64,000 nucleotides of DNA, taken from NCBI GenBank assembly GCA_966211765.1, contig CBIHOV010000038.1, positions 1-64,000 of the forward strand, in the 5' to 3' direction. Shown in pieces: positions 1 to 8,818 of this stretch. The stretch's first letter is position 1; each line of letters begins with the position of its first letter. Source of the stretch: Paraflavitalea sp966211765. GTDB lineage: Bacteria; Bacteroidota; Bacteroidia; Chitinophagales; Chitinophagaceae. The notes below the pieces were generated by a model. That model made no database searches. It was not told where the DNA came from and saw only the letters and a program-made list of their open reading frames with translations. A program made the translations under genes and the position numbers.

Positions 1-189
1 AATCTGTTATCGGTTACTTGTGGTCGAAAAAAAGTGTCGATTCTTTTATGTAAAAAAACCAGCTGAAGTTGCCATCGTTCAGCATTCGGGAGCCTGAAAT
101 ACGGGTTTTGGTATAAAAACGGGAAAAACACCCTTTCTTACATTCCCATAAATCCATAAATTACTGAATTCAAAGAATAATAATGAACC

Positions 190-768
190 ATGACCGATAA
201 AGAAAAGAAAACCGATAAGAACATTGAGGCATTTCAACAAATTGATTTAGAAGAAATAAAGAAAATAGAATGGGGCTTAACTCCAGTGTATGGGAATTTT
301 CTGCTTGAAGGATGTATGGTTACCTTATATCGCCATAAGCATCCGGCAAAGGTTACTATGCAGGTTTCGGGTAATTTAAAAACAAATTTTGATCTAACCT
401 GGCCTGTTAACCAAGTGACTGAACAAACTGAACTTTGTTGGGCTGATCAGGACAACGCAACTGAACAAGCAGCCGAATGCATTGCTATGTTGCTTATTCC
501 ACGGGTAACGGAAATGAGATTACTTAGAACGTACAAAGGTCCGGGCTTTGACTTTCACCTGGGGAAAATATCAGATAATAAATTTAATATCAAAGCAAGA
601 TTGGAGGTTTCAGGAATATTCAAAGGAGGGAGAGGCGATATTACTAAAAGGGTAAACACCAAAATAAAGCAGGTCGAAAAGTCAGATTACACCAGGCTGC
701 CCGCTTATATTTCAGTTACTGAATTTAGTAAACCTCAATCAAAAATCGTTTGCAAGTATGAATTATGA
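190..768 (+). CDS. Hypothetical protein, coupled to downstream regulator
   Basis: 192 residues, no signal peptide or membrane segment, so probably cytoplasmic. The first 20 residues are very rich in Lys and Glu. I do not recognise a domain. The C-terminal third carries alternating hydrophobic stretches that look like beta strands. The stop codon lies inside the next gene (11-bp overlap), so the two are very probably translated together and may act as a pair. The 189 bases upstream hold no gene; they are AT-rich with several A-runs and are the likely promoter region, although no clear promoter boxes were found. Gene reality is fairly secure from the overlap and length; function is unknown. Confidence 0.7.
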   Translation: MTDKEKKTDKNIEAFQQIDLEEIKKIEWGLTPVYGNFLLEGCMVTLYRHKHPAKVTMQVSGNLKTNFDLTWPVNQVTEQTELCWADQDNATEQAAECIAMLLIPRVTEMRLLRTYKGPGFDFHLGKISDNKFNIKARLEVSGIFKGGRGDITKRVNTKIKQVEKSDYTRLPAYISVTEFSKPQSKIVCKYEL

Positions 769-1480
769 GGCTTCCCATTTAAATGCGATGAACCTGATAG
801 AAGAAGCAATCCTGGAAAGGAGAAATGGCAATTTCGACAAATCTAAAGAGCTTCTTTCCAAAGCATTTGCTTTTGAAAAAAATGCAGCATTGATGGCAAA
901 AGCTGAATCTGCAGGTGACCATTTGGCCTCCATTCTATTCAAAAGCGCAGCTTCTATAGCCATAGATATTGAACTATTTGAAGAGGCAAATGCCCTGGCC
1001 AGGGAAGGCTTGCTAGAAACACCTCCTTCTCCTATTAAAGACGAATTAGAAAAGATTCAACAAATTACTGAAAAGAAAAGGGGCGATTCCAATTTATCAA
1101 GAAATATGCCTCGCCCATTTTTAAGGCTAACTGATGCTGAAATATCCAAGCTGGAATATGTGCGGCAATTAATTGAATCTAACCTTCGAACGCATTATAC
1201 AATTCCAACAATAGCCCAAGCGGTTGGCTTGAACGAATTTAAGTTAAAGACAGGCTTTAAAGCTCTTTATGGAAAACCAATATTCGAGTTCCTGCAAGAA
1301 TTGCGTATGGACAAAGCCCTGTATTATTTGCACAATACAGACTTACCGATTAACGAGATATCGTACCAGGTGGGTTATGGTTCTCCTACAAACTTCGTAG
1401 CTGCGTTCCGAAAGCGCTTTGGCCGAAAACCAACAGAAGAAAAGAAATTTATAGAATCGAAAACATTAAAAAGAGGGTGA
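758..1480 (+). CDS. AraC-family transcriptional regulator with TPR-like N-terminus
   Basis: 240 residues. Residues about 147-226 form a double helix-turn-helix of AraC/XylS type: first helix pair around IAQAVGLNEFKLKTGFKALYG, written here in part as IAQAVGLNEF, then the second pair with the family signature ISYQVGYGSPTNFVAAFRK near residues 201-219. Residues 1-100 are helical with a pattern like a tetratricopeptide pair (LIEEAILERRNGNFDKSKEL), not the usual cupin sensor of AraC proteins, so the signal may be a protein partner rather than a sugar. It overlaps the preceding gene by 11 bp. Likely role: cytoplasmic DNA-binding regulator, perhaps of its own two-gene unit or of the neighbouring secreted-protein cluster. 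The DNA-binding call is strong; the sensing mode is inference. Confidence 0.85.
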   Translation: MNYEASHLNAMNLIEEAILERRNGNFDKSKELLSKAFAFEKNAALMAKAESAGDHLASILFKSAASIAIDIELFEEANALAREGLLETPPSPIKDELEKIQQITEKKRGDSNLSRNMPRPFLRLTDAEISKLEYVRQLIESNLRTHYTIPTIAQAVGLNEFKLKTGFKALYGKPIFEFLQELRMDKALYYLHNTDLPINEISYQVGYGSPTNFVAAFRKRFGRKPTEEKKFIESKTLKRG

Positions 1481-1609
1481 GATAGTCTGCTGTTTGGGGA
1501 CGGGGATAAGCGGTAAAGTTGTGATCTGTACGACAATTTACATTTTGGGTGTTTTTACGGTAATACGGAAAGGGAAGGGGTGATAACTTAGCACCAAATA
1601 CCCCACAAA

Positions 1610-3058
1610 ATGACCAAAACACTACTGCTAATTCTGGTAAATATCTATGCGACGACAGTTTTCGCTCAATCACGACAGCCTGTTCTTGATTCTTTATCCA
1701 CGGAAATGCGCGTTCGCGACTCGCTTCAAAAGCAAAGTACAACAGACTCATTGGCAAAGAGGGTGATCATTGACTCTTTGGATAAGCTAAACCGGCAAGT
1801 GTTAAATACTCCTGCAGATCGAGCTAATGGCATGATTATTACCCACCGGGCACTCAATGTTTTCTTTGCCGATAAGGTAGCCAGTTATTTGTCTGACGGA
1901 GGAGATCTGTCGCTATTTTCTAACTATGCGACCTTAAGTTCTTCAGATGGCAAATTTTCCATTAACCACAGTTTTGCAAACAGAAAATTAGATCGTGTTC
2001 GTGGACTATGGACTGTTGGCGCCAAGGCCAATATTGCAGAAGGATTTGCTGCGCTTTACGAAAGCAAGCAATTAAAGACTGATCTCGGTATTACTGTGAA
2101 GAAAACCTGGATAAGTAGAGGTGTCGTTGCCTATGACAATAGTAGACAACCGCAGAACGCATCTGAAACTAATCAGAAGGGAGAAATGGATGTAGAACGT
2201 GCCTATATCCTAAGAACCTTAGAAACTCAAATCAATCAAAAGGGCGAGGAGATTGATTCAGCGGTTGCGAGGGTATTTCGATATAACGATATAAGGTTGC
2301 AAGTCTATAGCCTTAACCAAATTGACAGTATGAAGAATGCCTTGGTCAAAAAGAAATATGACAAGCTAATGGAAGAGTATGATGAGGAATTTGCGAAGCA
2401 ACAGGCTAAAAAATTAGGTGACCTGAAAAAGTACAAATGGAGTTGGGTTGGCTGGACCAGTCTGGGAGTTTACATTCCGGTAACGCCACAAAAATATACT
2501 GTTGCGCCAAATTTCTCCGGAACCTTTGCTGACGAGAAAACCTATCCCTGGGAAGCTACGCTAAGTTTTAATGGAGTTTACGAGCAAAACTCGTTTGCAG
2601 GACGTTTTTTTGGCAGCCTGGTTATTGGCATTGGTCAAAATAATTCAGCGAAAACCAAGGATGTGGAAAAGACAACAAAGGATCAATATGTAAATCTCAT
2701 ACCTGTAGAGGTCGATACGCTCCTTTTAGGTAAATTAAAATCAGACGAAGTCTATATAGGGTCTTTTTCTCAGTTTGTTACACCGGTTTTACGTGGGCAA
2801 TTGGTATGGTTCCCTAATGGTGGTAACATCGGTATTAGTCTGCAGGCAGATAAGAGCTTTGGAAAATATGATCCGTTAAATGCCAAGATCGGTGTTCCTA
2901 TCCGGCTTAAAAATCAAGAGGGGAAAACCAATGTCAACTTTGAATTGCAAGTGCGTTTTGCAGATCTCTCCAACTCGATTAAGCCAGATAAGAGCCGGGG
3001 GGATAAGACGTCTATAGGTGTGAGCGTTGGACTACCATTTTCAAGCCTTCTTTATTAA
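1610..3058 (+). CDS. Secreted protein of unknown function, outer-membrane-like C-terminus
   Basis: 482 residues. Residues 1-19 are a classic signal peptide ending TVFAQ. Residues 25-60 are rich in Asp-Ser-Leu repeats. A Lys/Glu-rich helical stretch (about residues 240-280) separates an N-terminal part from a C-terminal part with alternating beta-strand pattern, ending in an aromatic residue (SSLLY), a feature of many outer-membrane beta-barrels. No known domain was recognised. It overlaps the longest reading frame of the next gene but not its preferred start, leaving 16 bp between the two genes, so these two and probably the following small gene form an operon of exported proteins. Alternative: a periplasmic or surface-associated scaffold for the caspase-like lipoprotein that follows. 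Confidence 0.75.
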   Translation: MTKTLLLILVNIYATTVFAQSRQPVLDSLSTEMRVRDSLQKQSTTDSLAKRVIIDSLDKLNRQVLNTPADRANGMIITHRALNVFFADKVASYLSDGGDLSLFSNYATLSSSDGKFSINHSFANRKLDRVRGLWTVGAKANIAEGFAALYESKQLKTDLGITVKKTWISRGVVAYDNSRQPQNASETNQKGEMDVERAYILRTLETQINQKGEEIDSAVARVFRYNDIRLQVYSLNQIDSMKNALVKKKYDKLMEEYDEEFAKQQAKKLGDLKKYKWSWVGWTSLGVYIPVTPQKYTVAPNFSGTFADEKTYPWEATLSFNGVYEQNSFAGRFFGSLVIGIGQNNSAKTKDVEKTTKDQYVNLIPVEVDTLLLGKLKSDEVYIGSFSQFVTPVLRGQLVWFPNGGNIGISLQADKSFGKYDPLNAKIGVPIRLKNQEGKTNVNFELQVRFADLSNSIKPDKSRGDKTSIGVSVGLPFSSLLY

Positions 3059-3074
3059 ACCCCTGCTGTTGAAT

Positions 3075-4409
3075 ATGCGTGTAACATACTGCCTTCTCAT
3101 GTTGATCTCAGTCACCACTGGTATAGCCTGCAATGGTCAAAAAAACAGCATAGCTGGCATTAAAAGACTGCGTCAAAATAGCCTTTATCAACCCAAAAAT
3201 CTAGAGAATACCCTGGATGTCTCAGGTTATTTCTTTCAAGATCCCATTCCCCTTCTTATTACGGATACTACGTGGGCTTATGTGAATCTTGGTATGCCCG
3301 ATAGCGCCTATATTGTATTGAATGGCCCGCCATCTCTTACCGGTGAACTTCAACTACTCCAGGGACAACGGATAGAAGTTCGGGGAAGGATTAATCCGAT
3401 AACTGAAAAGCCAACTGGCTCGAAGAGGTTCTTTGACCGTATAGTTTCCTATGATGTTGATTTCAATATTGTAAATTATAGGAGAATTGGTTCGCAGGTG
3501 CCTGATCAGTCACCTGCCCCAGGAGTTATCGATCATTGTAAAGAGAACCCGCAACTTTGCCAACAGGCGAATATAAAGCATTCAAATATGGCATTGTTGT
3601 ATGCAGGGGGGAAAAGTTTACCCGATGCACACGGCAGGTATTGGAACGATCTGACTTTTATGTATCACACCCTTCGTAGTAAATATGGATATACGGATGA
3701 GCAGATTGTTGTTGTGTATAAGGAAGGGTTACCGGAAAACTATGAGATGAGGGTGGATTTTCCAGCCACTGCGACAGGAGTTAAAGATGCTTTTGACCTA
3801 CTTCGAAATCGATTGTCAGAGCGTAGTGACCTATTCGTCTTTATGTCTAATCACGGAGGGGGCTATTGGAAGAAGAAAAGTAAGAATTTTGATGGATTAT
3901 CGGATGAGGAGATTTACGATGAGACTGACGAATTTAAGGTGGATGAAGTAACCTATTACTATGAACAAAGACCTAACGTATTGCCAGACGATAGTCTCGC
4001 TGCTATGATTAATAGTCTTCAGTTTCGACAATTGATGGGAGTATTTGAGCAGTGCTTTAGTGGCGGTTTTCTCTACGATCTACGTGGTAATAACCGGGTA
4101 CTAATTTCGGCATCCTCAGAAGTCGAACCGTCCTATGGATTCAAAAGGCTAGACTATGATGTTTTTTCTTACTACTTTACCTGTGCTATGAATAGTGCTA
4201 CACCGGATGGGGATGTTGTTGATGCGAATGAGGACGGCGATTTGAGGATTTCCCTGTTGGAAGCATTTAACTACGCCCAAAGAAAGGACAGGAGGCGTGA
4301 AACGCCTCATTTAGAGGACACTGGAGATGGAATTGGCGTTGCAAAGCCGAATGCACTACCCGGACAGGACGGCTTGCTTGCCAGTAAATGCACGTTGGGA
4401 GTCCGATAA
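3075..4409 (+). CDS. Caspase-fold (C13/legumain-like) peptidase lipoprotein
   Basis: 444 residues from the ATG at 3075, chosen because it gives a lipoprotein signal with lipobox-like GIAC; the frame is open to 3027 but that start would bury the signal. An N-terminal domain (about 45-130, motif GYFFQDPIPLL) is followed by a caspase-fold domain: strand ALLYAGGKSLPDAHGRYWND, catalytic-type His260 in SNHGGGYW and Cys327 in FEQCFSGGF. Near the C-terminus DANEDGDLRISLLEAFNYA resembles the EF-hand-like loop and SLLEAF motif seen in bacterial C13-like peptidases. The peptide likely acts in the periplasm or on the surface. The N-terminal domain is shared with the next small gene. Family knowledge supports cysteine protease activity; substrate is unknown. 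Confidence 0.8.
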   Translation: MRVTYCLLMLISVTTGIACNGQKNSIAGIKRLRQNSLYQPKNLENTLDVSGYFFQDPIPLLITDTTWAYVNLGMPDSAYIVLNGPPSLTGELQLLQGQRIEVRGRINPITEKPTGSKRFFDRIVSYDVDFNIVNYRRIGSQVPDQSPAPGVIDHCKENPQLCQQANIKHSNMALLYAGGKSLPDAHGRYWNDLTFMYHTLRSKYGYTDEQIVVVYKEGLPENYEMRVDFPATATGVKDAFDLLRNRLSERSDLFVFMSNHGGGYWKKKSKNFDGLSDEEIYDETDEFKVDEVTYYYEQRPNVLPDDSLAAMINSLQFRQLMGVFEQCFSGGFLYDLRGNNRVLISASSEVEPSYGFKRLDYDVFSYYFTCAMNSATPDGDVVDANEDGDLRISLLEAFNYAQRKDRRRETPHLEDTGDGIGVAKPNALPGQDGLLASKCTLGVR

Positions 4410-4433
4410 CGAAGGATTTCGTAACTTTACTTT

Positions 4434-4820
4434 ATGTGGTTAAGATTTGCAGCGATATTGGTTTTAGTAATGTGCAATGTTTGTGTATTTGCACAAACAG
4501 ATACGGTTTCCATCGCACGGGTAAAGGATATGTTAGAGCGAAGCGATAAGGATGCTGGTAAACAGGAGTTTGTTATAAAAGGGTACTTTTTCAAGGATCC
4601 TTTGCCGCTTTTAATGAGTGATAAGAAATGGGCGCGAATTAATATGCCAATGCCCGACAGTGTTTATCTGGTTATCGGGGGGCCATTAAAAGATTCATTC
4701 CACTTAAAATACCAAGGTCTGCTACTGCGCGTAACAGGTCTCATTGAGTACGCCCAGGCAATAAATGGGAGGCCTCAATTTATTGTAACGGCACCGCCCA
4801 CCATACTTTCCAAAAAATGA
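4434..4820 (+). CDS. Small exported protein homologous to the N-terminal domain of the upstream peptidase
   Basis: 128 residues with a signal peptide ending CVFAQ (residues 1-21). The mature part aligns with the N-terminal domain of the preceding peptidase: GYFFKDPLPLLMSDKKWARI against GYFFQDPIPLLITDTTWAYV, followed in both by MPDS-Y-V and a G-L-L-RVTG / GQRIEVRG strand. The pattern of short strands with a conserved KGYFF turn is compatible with an OB-like barrel, but that is a guess. It lies 24 bp after the peptidase gene and is closed by a strong terminator, so it is the last gene of the unit. It could be an inhibitor, a prodomain-like partner or a duplicated binding domain; nothing in the sequence decides between these. 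Confidence 0.75.
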   Translation: MWLRFAAILVLVMCNVCVFAQTDTVSIARVKDMLERSDKDAGKQEFVIKGYFFKDPLPLLMSDKKWARINMPMPDSVYLVIGGPLKDSFHLKYQGLLLRVTGLIEYAQAINGRPQFIVTAPPTILSKK

Positions 4821-4827
4821 TATTTCC

Positions 4828-4867
4828 AAAACGCGCCATCATGATCGCATGATGGCGCGTTTTTTTG
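4828..4867 (+). terminator. Intrinsic terminator
   Basis: A perfect 16-bp stem (AAAACGCGCCATCATG with its complement) closes a 4-base loop and runs into a T-run. It starts 8 bases after the stop of the small exported protein gene and ends the unit that begins at 1610. Confidence 0.92.
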
Positions 4868-4957
4868 TGCTCTGTTTCACCTCTTTAGCAAGAAAAAGGG
4901 TTGGTTACCTGCCTTAGGAATTGGGAAAATTTATCTCAATTCGCAAAATATTTATTG

Positions 4958-4980
4958 TTTATCGATAAATATTTATCTAA
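4958..4980. promoter_or_regulatory. Palindrome TTTATCGATAAA upstream of DUF2975/XRE pair
   Basis: A 12-bp perfect palindrome followed by TATTTATCTAA, and preceded at 4928-4936 by a related ATTTATCTC word, lies 33-55 bases before the start of the membrane protein gene. Position and symmetry fit an operator for the XRE-type regulator encoded by the second gene of the pair. This is inference from position only. Confidence 0.4.
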
Positions 4981-5012
4981 TTTCACATTGCGAATGTCAA
5001 AAATGAACCGCT

Positions 5013-5555
5013 ATGCAAATCACAATTACTTCCAGGCAGGTGCTTACCATACTGTACGTCATTTCCTGGATCATCTTTTTGGGTGTGTGCGTTGATGCCG
5101 GGAGTTTCTTCTTCAATGCCGTTTATTCCGTGGCCTTCAACCCCCGGGCTGCCGACTACTTTCAATTGTCGCCACTCTTTCAGTACGACCAGGGCCATTT
5201 CCTGGTGCAGCTCTTACTGATGGGCATACAGGGCGTGCTGAAAGCCATCATATTTTACCTCATCGTGAAAATCCTGAAGGATAAAAAACTGGACATGGCG
5301 CAGCCTTTCAATAAAGAAATGGGACGCTTCATCTTCAGCGTAGCTTACCTGGCGTTGGCCACAGGCATATTCACCCACTGGGGCATGAAATACGCGCGCT
5401 GGTTGACACAGCAGGGCGTACAAATGCCCGATACCCAGCACCTCCGTTTGGGTGGGGCCGATGTTTGGCTGTTTATGGGCGTCATCATGTTTGTTATAGC
5501 GCATATCTTCAAAAGAGGAATAGAAATTCAGTCAGAAAACGAATTAACCGTATAA
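5013..5555 (+). CDS. DUF2975-family four-span membrane protein
   Basis: 180 residues with four predicted membrane segments at about 10-30, 62-88, 104-125 and 152-170. The spacing, the polar loop ILKDKKLDMAQPFNKEMGRF between the second and third spans, and the small XRE-type regulator directly downstream are typical of the DUF2975 family, whose members almost always pair with a YozG-like regulator. Molecular function of the family is not established. The two genes are separated by 2 bp, so they are one transcript. The start at 5013 places the first span at the usual distance from the N-terminus. Confidence 0.85.
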   Translation: MQITITSRQVLTILYVISWIIFLGVCVDAGSFFFNAVYSVAFNPRAADYFQLSPLFQYDQGHFLVQLLLMGIQGVLKAIIFYLIVKILKDKKLDMAQPFNKEMGRFIFSVAYLALATGIFTHWGMKYARWLTQQGVQMPDTQHLRLGGADVWLFMGVIMFVIAHIFKRGIEIQSENELTV

Positions 5556-5557
5556 CC

Positions 5558-5764
5558 ATGCCGATCATTGTGAACCTGGATGTAATGATGGCAAAAAGAA
5601 AGATATCCTTGAATGAGCTATCGGAAAAGGTAGGCTTAACGCTGCCCAATCTCTCCATCCTAAAGACCGGCAAAGCCAAAGCTATCCGGTTCAGCACGCT
5701 GGAATCCATTTGTAAGGTGCTTGACTGTCAGCCCGGAGATATACTGGAGTACAGGAAAGAATAA
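5558..5764 (+). CDS. XRE/YozG-like helix-turn-helix regulator
   Basis: 68 residues from ATG 5558; an upstream in-frame ATG inside the preceding gene would add 31 residues without homology to the family. The whole protein is a Cro/C1-type HTH: MAKRKISLNELSEKVGLT then LSILKTGKAKAIRFSTLES, then ICKVLDCQPGDILEY, the standard ending of this small family. It is the partner of the DUF2975 membrane protein two bases upstream and probably controls their shared promoter. Cytoplasmic, DNA-binding. High confidence in family, moderate in target. Confidence 0.9.
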   Translation: MPIIVNLDVMMAKRKISLNELSEKVGLTLPNLSILKTGKAKAIRFSTLESICKVLDCQPGDILEYRKE

Positions 5765-5966
5765 TTTTTGCCCTGGCTGTGATGTTTTAATCCTTCCTGC
5801 GAATAATGAGGTAAGGGGTCAATGACCCGTACACGAAGGCTCACCTGTTTTAGCTTATTCAGTTAGTTGTGCCAGCCGGTCTGTTCCGGCTGTGACAGGA
5901 GGGTATTGCCTCGTGCAGGCCTTGTACTGCCTGTTGTGAAAACTGTCATCATTAAATTTAAATAGT

Positions 5967-6554
5967 ATGTTACTACCATCAAAGGGTGTTGGCCTTAGGG
6001 CCATGCAGGTTAGTGTCGTTGTGCTTTTATTGCTATTGGGAAGTTGCCAGGACAATAGCGCCACTGCTCAAAAAGCTACCACTCAGGAGAAGGCTAAAGC
6101 GCCGGACATGGATATTCATACGGCTGTGGTTAACGGAAATGCAGGGGTGGTAAAACAACATCTGGCAGCGGGTACGGATATCAATGCCAGGGATCCTTTT
6201 GGCGGATCGAGCCCATTGATCACGGCCTGTTTATTTGGGAAAACGGATATGGCTATGCTCCTCATCGAGGCAGGTGCTGATCTGAACCTCCGGAATAATG
6301 ACGGTTCTACCGCGCTCCTTACGGCTTCCTTTTTTTGCCGGCCCGCAATCGTAGCGCTTCTGTTGAAGAAAGGAGCTGATAAAAGCATCAAAAATAAATA
6401 TGGTCAGACTGCTTATGAGACGGTGGCAGGCCCGTTTGCCGATTCGAAAAAAGTATACGATATGTTGGGCAAAATGCTTGGACCCATGGGCCTGAAGCTG
6501 GACTACGCTTATATTGAAAAGACGCGACCCGAAATAGCAGCCATGCTGAAATAA
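5967..6554 (+). CDS. Ankyrin-repeat lipoprotein
   Basis: 195 residues. A signal peptide with lipobox LLGSC near residues 23-28 predicts a lipid-anchored periplasmic protein. The start could also be the internal Met 13 residues later (MQVSVVVLLLLL), which gives a tidier signal. After an Ala/Thr/Lys-rich linker, three ankyrin repeats follow: DIHTAVVNGNAGVVKQHLAAG, GSSPLITACLFGKTDMAMLL and GSTALLTASFFCRPAIVALLL in shortened form, with the GADLNLRNNDG turns between. Ankyrin repeats bind proteins; no partner is indicated. The 200 bases before it and 70 after it hold no other gene, so it is likely monocistronic. Confidence 0.85.
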   Translation: MLLPSKGVGLRAMQVSVVVLLLLLGSCQDNSATAQKATTQEKAKAPDMDIHTAVVNGNAGVVKQHLAAGTDINARDPFGGSSPLITACLFGKTDMAMLLIEAGADLNLRNNDGSTALLTASFFCRPAIVALLLKKGADKSIKNKYGQTAYETVAGPFADSKKVYDMLGKMLGPMGLKLDYAYIEKTRPEIAAMLK

Positions 6555-6625
6555 GCTTTGTTGAATTGGGACTTTCTTCCGGACATCCAGACATCCAGAC
6601 TTTCCTACTTTAAACTATAATCAAG

Positions 6626-7726
6626 ATGTCAACTACCAACAGAAGATATGATATTGACTGGCTGAGGGTGCTGGCCATCGGCCTGCTCTTGCTGTATCAT
6701 ACGGCTATTGGCTTCCAGCCCTGGGGCATGATGATCGGGTTTATTACGAATGATAAACCTCTGGGATCATTGTGGCCGCTTATGGCAATGCTTAATGTGT
6801 GGCGAATACCATTGCTGTTCTTTGTATCGGGGATGGGAGTATACTTTGCTATGCAACACAGGAACTGGAAACAACTGCTCATTGAGCGCTCCCGAAGAAT
6901 TCTTATCCCGTTTGTGTTTGGCTATTTTGTGATCGTTCCCATCCATCTGTATCTCCTGCAAAGCTATTACAAATGGGAGCCGGGTTACCAGCCTGGCCCG
7001 GGTCATCTGTGGTTTTTGGGAAATATCTTTGTATATGTGGTCCTCCTGTTGCCGGTGCTCTATTACCTGAAAAGGCATGAACAAGGGGCCATCGTTGCCC
7101 GGATAAAAAAGTTATCGGGTAATCCCGGCTGTCTGCTGCTGGTGGCAGGGGCTTTTGTGGCGGAGGCATTACTGGTTGATCCGCTGCCTTACGAATTGTA
7201 TGCGATGACATGGCATGGATTTTTCCTGGGATTGCTCGCCTTTCTGTTTGGGTTTGGTTTTGTGCTGGCGGGCGCTGCCTGTTGGAATATGTTATTGAAA
7301 TGGAGGTGGCTGTATGTGGCCGTTGCTGTGTTGTTATATGGCTGGCGTTTATTACAGCCTCAGATGGGTGTATCCAATAGTTTGCTGGTCATGGAATCGA
7401 ATGGCTGGATCTTTTCGGTCTTTGCATTTGGTCACAAATATTTAAACCGCCCGGGCAAGGCCTTGCGCTATCTGAGTGAGGCTGCCTATCCGGTATACAT
7501 TCTCCATATGGTCTTTCTGTATCTCGCATCGTTGCTGATCTTCCCATTGGCTATCGATGTTCACCTGAAGTTCGTGTTGGTCCTGGTATTTACGGTTGCA
7601 GGCTGTTTTGCCTGCTATGAATTTATCATCAGAAGGGTAGGGTTTATCAGGCCGCTGTTTGGATTGAAGCATAACACTGCCCTGCGATCGAAGCAAGCTA
7701 TAGCCCTTCCAGTTTCGAAAAACTAA
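6626..7726 (+). CDS. Acyltransferase family 3 integral membrane protein
   Basis: 366 residues, about ten membrane segments. The N-terminus RRYDIDWLRVLAIGLLLLYH carries the conserved His of the acyltransferase-3 family, and the second span region ends in SGMGVYFAMQ with the following Arg-rich loop LLIERSRRILIPFVFGYF that is diagnostic for the family (OpgC/glucan-modifying type). Later PGHLWFLGNIFVY fits the HLWF motif. Members transfer acyl groups to sugars or lipids at the inner membrane. The 3' end overlaps the convergent dioxygenase-like gene by 29 bp, so no separate terminator is visible. The acceptor is unknown. Confidence 0.88.
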   Translation: MSTTNRRYDIDWLRVLAIGLLLLYHTAIGFQPWGMMIGFITNDKPLGSLWPLMAMLNVWRIPLLFFVSGMGVYFAMQHRNWKQLLIERSRRILIPFVFGYFVIVPIHLYLLQSYYKWEPGYQPGPGHLWFLGNIFVYVVLLLPVLYYLKRHEQGAIVARIKKLSGNPGCLLLVAGAFVAEALLVDPLPYELYAMTWHGFFLGLLAFLFGFGFVLAGAACWNMLLKWRWLYVAVAVLLYGWRLLQPQMGVSNSLLVMESNGWIFSVFAFGHKYLNRPGKALRYLSEAAYPVYILHMVFLYLASLLIFPLAIDVHLKFVLVLVFTVAGCFACYEFIIRRVGFIRPLFGLKHNTALRSKQAIALPVSKN

Positions 7727-8666
7727 TGTATTGAACAAACCGGGGCATATCGGAATGGTTGGGGCTGGCGGCATGGGGCAGGGTTTGCAGCCAGCAAACA
7801 ATATCACCTTTTTTGCCCGGCACTGGTATGCTGGTGCAGGCGTTTTGCATCACTTGTTGTGCGGTGTGGGGATCGGGATACTTTCTTAACCAGTCTTCGA
7901 ATTGGTGGTGAAAGCCTGGCACCAGGGTTAGAGGGCCCCTGGTTGCAGGAACATCGTTGAGGTAAACCAGTGCCTGGATATAATACCGGTCTTTTTTTGT
8001 GAAATCAATGTCCCAATGCAGCTTGTTGTGCCTGAATTTCCAGGTATCGGTTTCGGGTGGATTAAAACTCAGTTTCTCTGTATTGGCAATGATGTGTGAG
8101 GTACCATATAATTCCACAAATAACTGTTGAATGAGTGGGAGGGTTTTGATTGTATTGATACTTTCATGCTGGTACTGTTGCAGCATGAGCCCATGCCATT
8201 CGGGGTGATTGTTGTACCAGGTTTCCGGGGCCTGCAGGTCGGCGCCCAGCAGTGTGCAGATAAACCGGCAGACGGCATCACATGATCTTTCGTCCACGAG
8301 GTTGCTGATCCTGAGGTATCCTTGCTGTTGCCAGGTGAACCATTGCTCTTTGCTTAGTAGCGGAGCTGTTGTGCCGGCAGTAGCTGTTGGGGGTGTTTTT
8401 TGTTTGGTCCACTGGTCAAAGGCGGCAACGGATGCCTGTATGTGCTGCTCTCCTTTCAACGCGATCATCCATTGCTGCAAGTGAGCAAGGCTGGTGCATT
8501 GTACATATATGAACGCGTAGGTTTCAAATTTCCCCAGACCATAAAACCCCATCCAGATATTTTCAAGGGTGTCGAAGTCCTTGCATTCAGGAGGGGGAAT
8601 ACCTGCTTTCATACACTGGTGGTATTCGTAAAATACCGGCAGGAAGGAGCAATTGATCATGGTCAA
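7698..8666 (-). CDS. Phytanoyl-CoA dioxygenase (PhyH)-like Fe(II)/2-oxoglutarate enzyme
   Basis: 322 residues. The N-terminal 110 residues are not recognised. Residues from about 115 (WFTWQQQGYLRISNLVDER) begin a double-stranded beta-helix fold of PhyH type. The iron ligands fit His217 and Asp219 in LHWDIDF and His298 in LPHAASPNH, with Arg309 placed to bind 2-oxoglutarate. ALVYLNDVPATRGPLTLVPG is a typical PhyH core segment. Probable reaction: oxidative hydroxylation of a small molecule or lipid in the cytoplasm, substrate unknown. Convergent with the acyltransferase gene (29-bp overlap) and divergent from the giant surface protein gene. Confidence 0.85.
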   Translation of the reverse strand: MTMINCSFLPVFYEYHQCMKAGIPPPECKDFDTLENIWMGFYGLGKFETYAFIYVQCTSLAHLQQWMIALKGEQHIQASVAAFDQWTKQKTPPTATAGTTAPLLSKEQWFTWQQQGYLRISNLVDERSCDAVCRFICTLLGADLQAPETWYNNHPEWHGLMLQQYQHESINTIKTLPLIQQLFVELYGTSHIIANTEKLSFNPPETDTWKFRHNKLHWDIDFTKKDRYYIQALVYLNDVPATRGPLTLVPGFHHQFEDWLRKYPDPHTAQQVMQNACTSIPVPGKKGDIVCWLQTLPHAASPNHSDMPRFVQYISFSKLEGL

Positions 8667-8818
8667 ACAGTTTGGCTACGGGAAGTTAGTAAAAATACAA
8701 GTCTTTGGGCAGGGGTCTCTATCTGGTATACCCGAATATTCGCATGAAGGGCAATATATTATGCGGTTTAGCCGATAATGGATATATTGTTTCTCAACCC
8801 TCCAAACCTGGAAATCGT

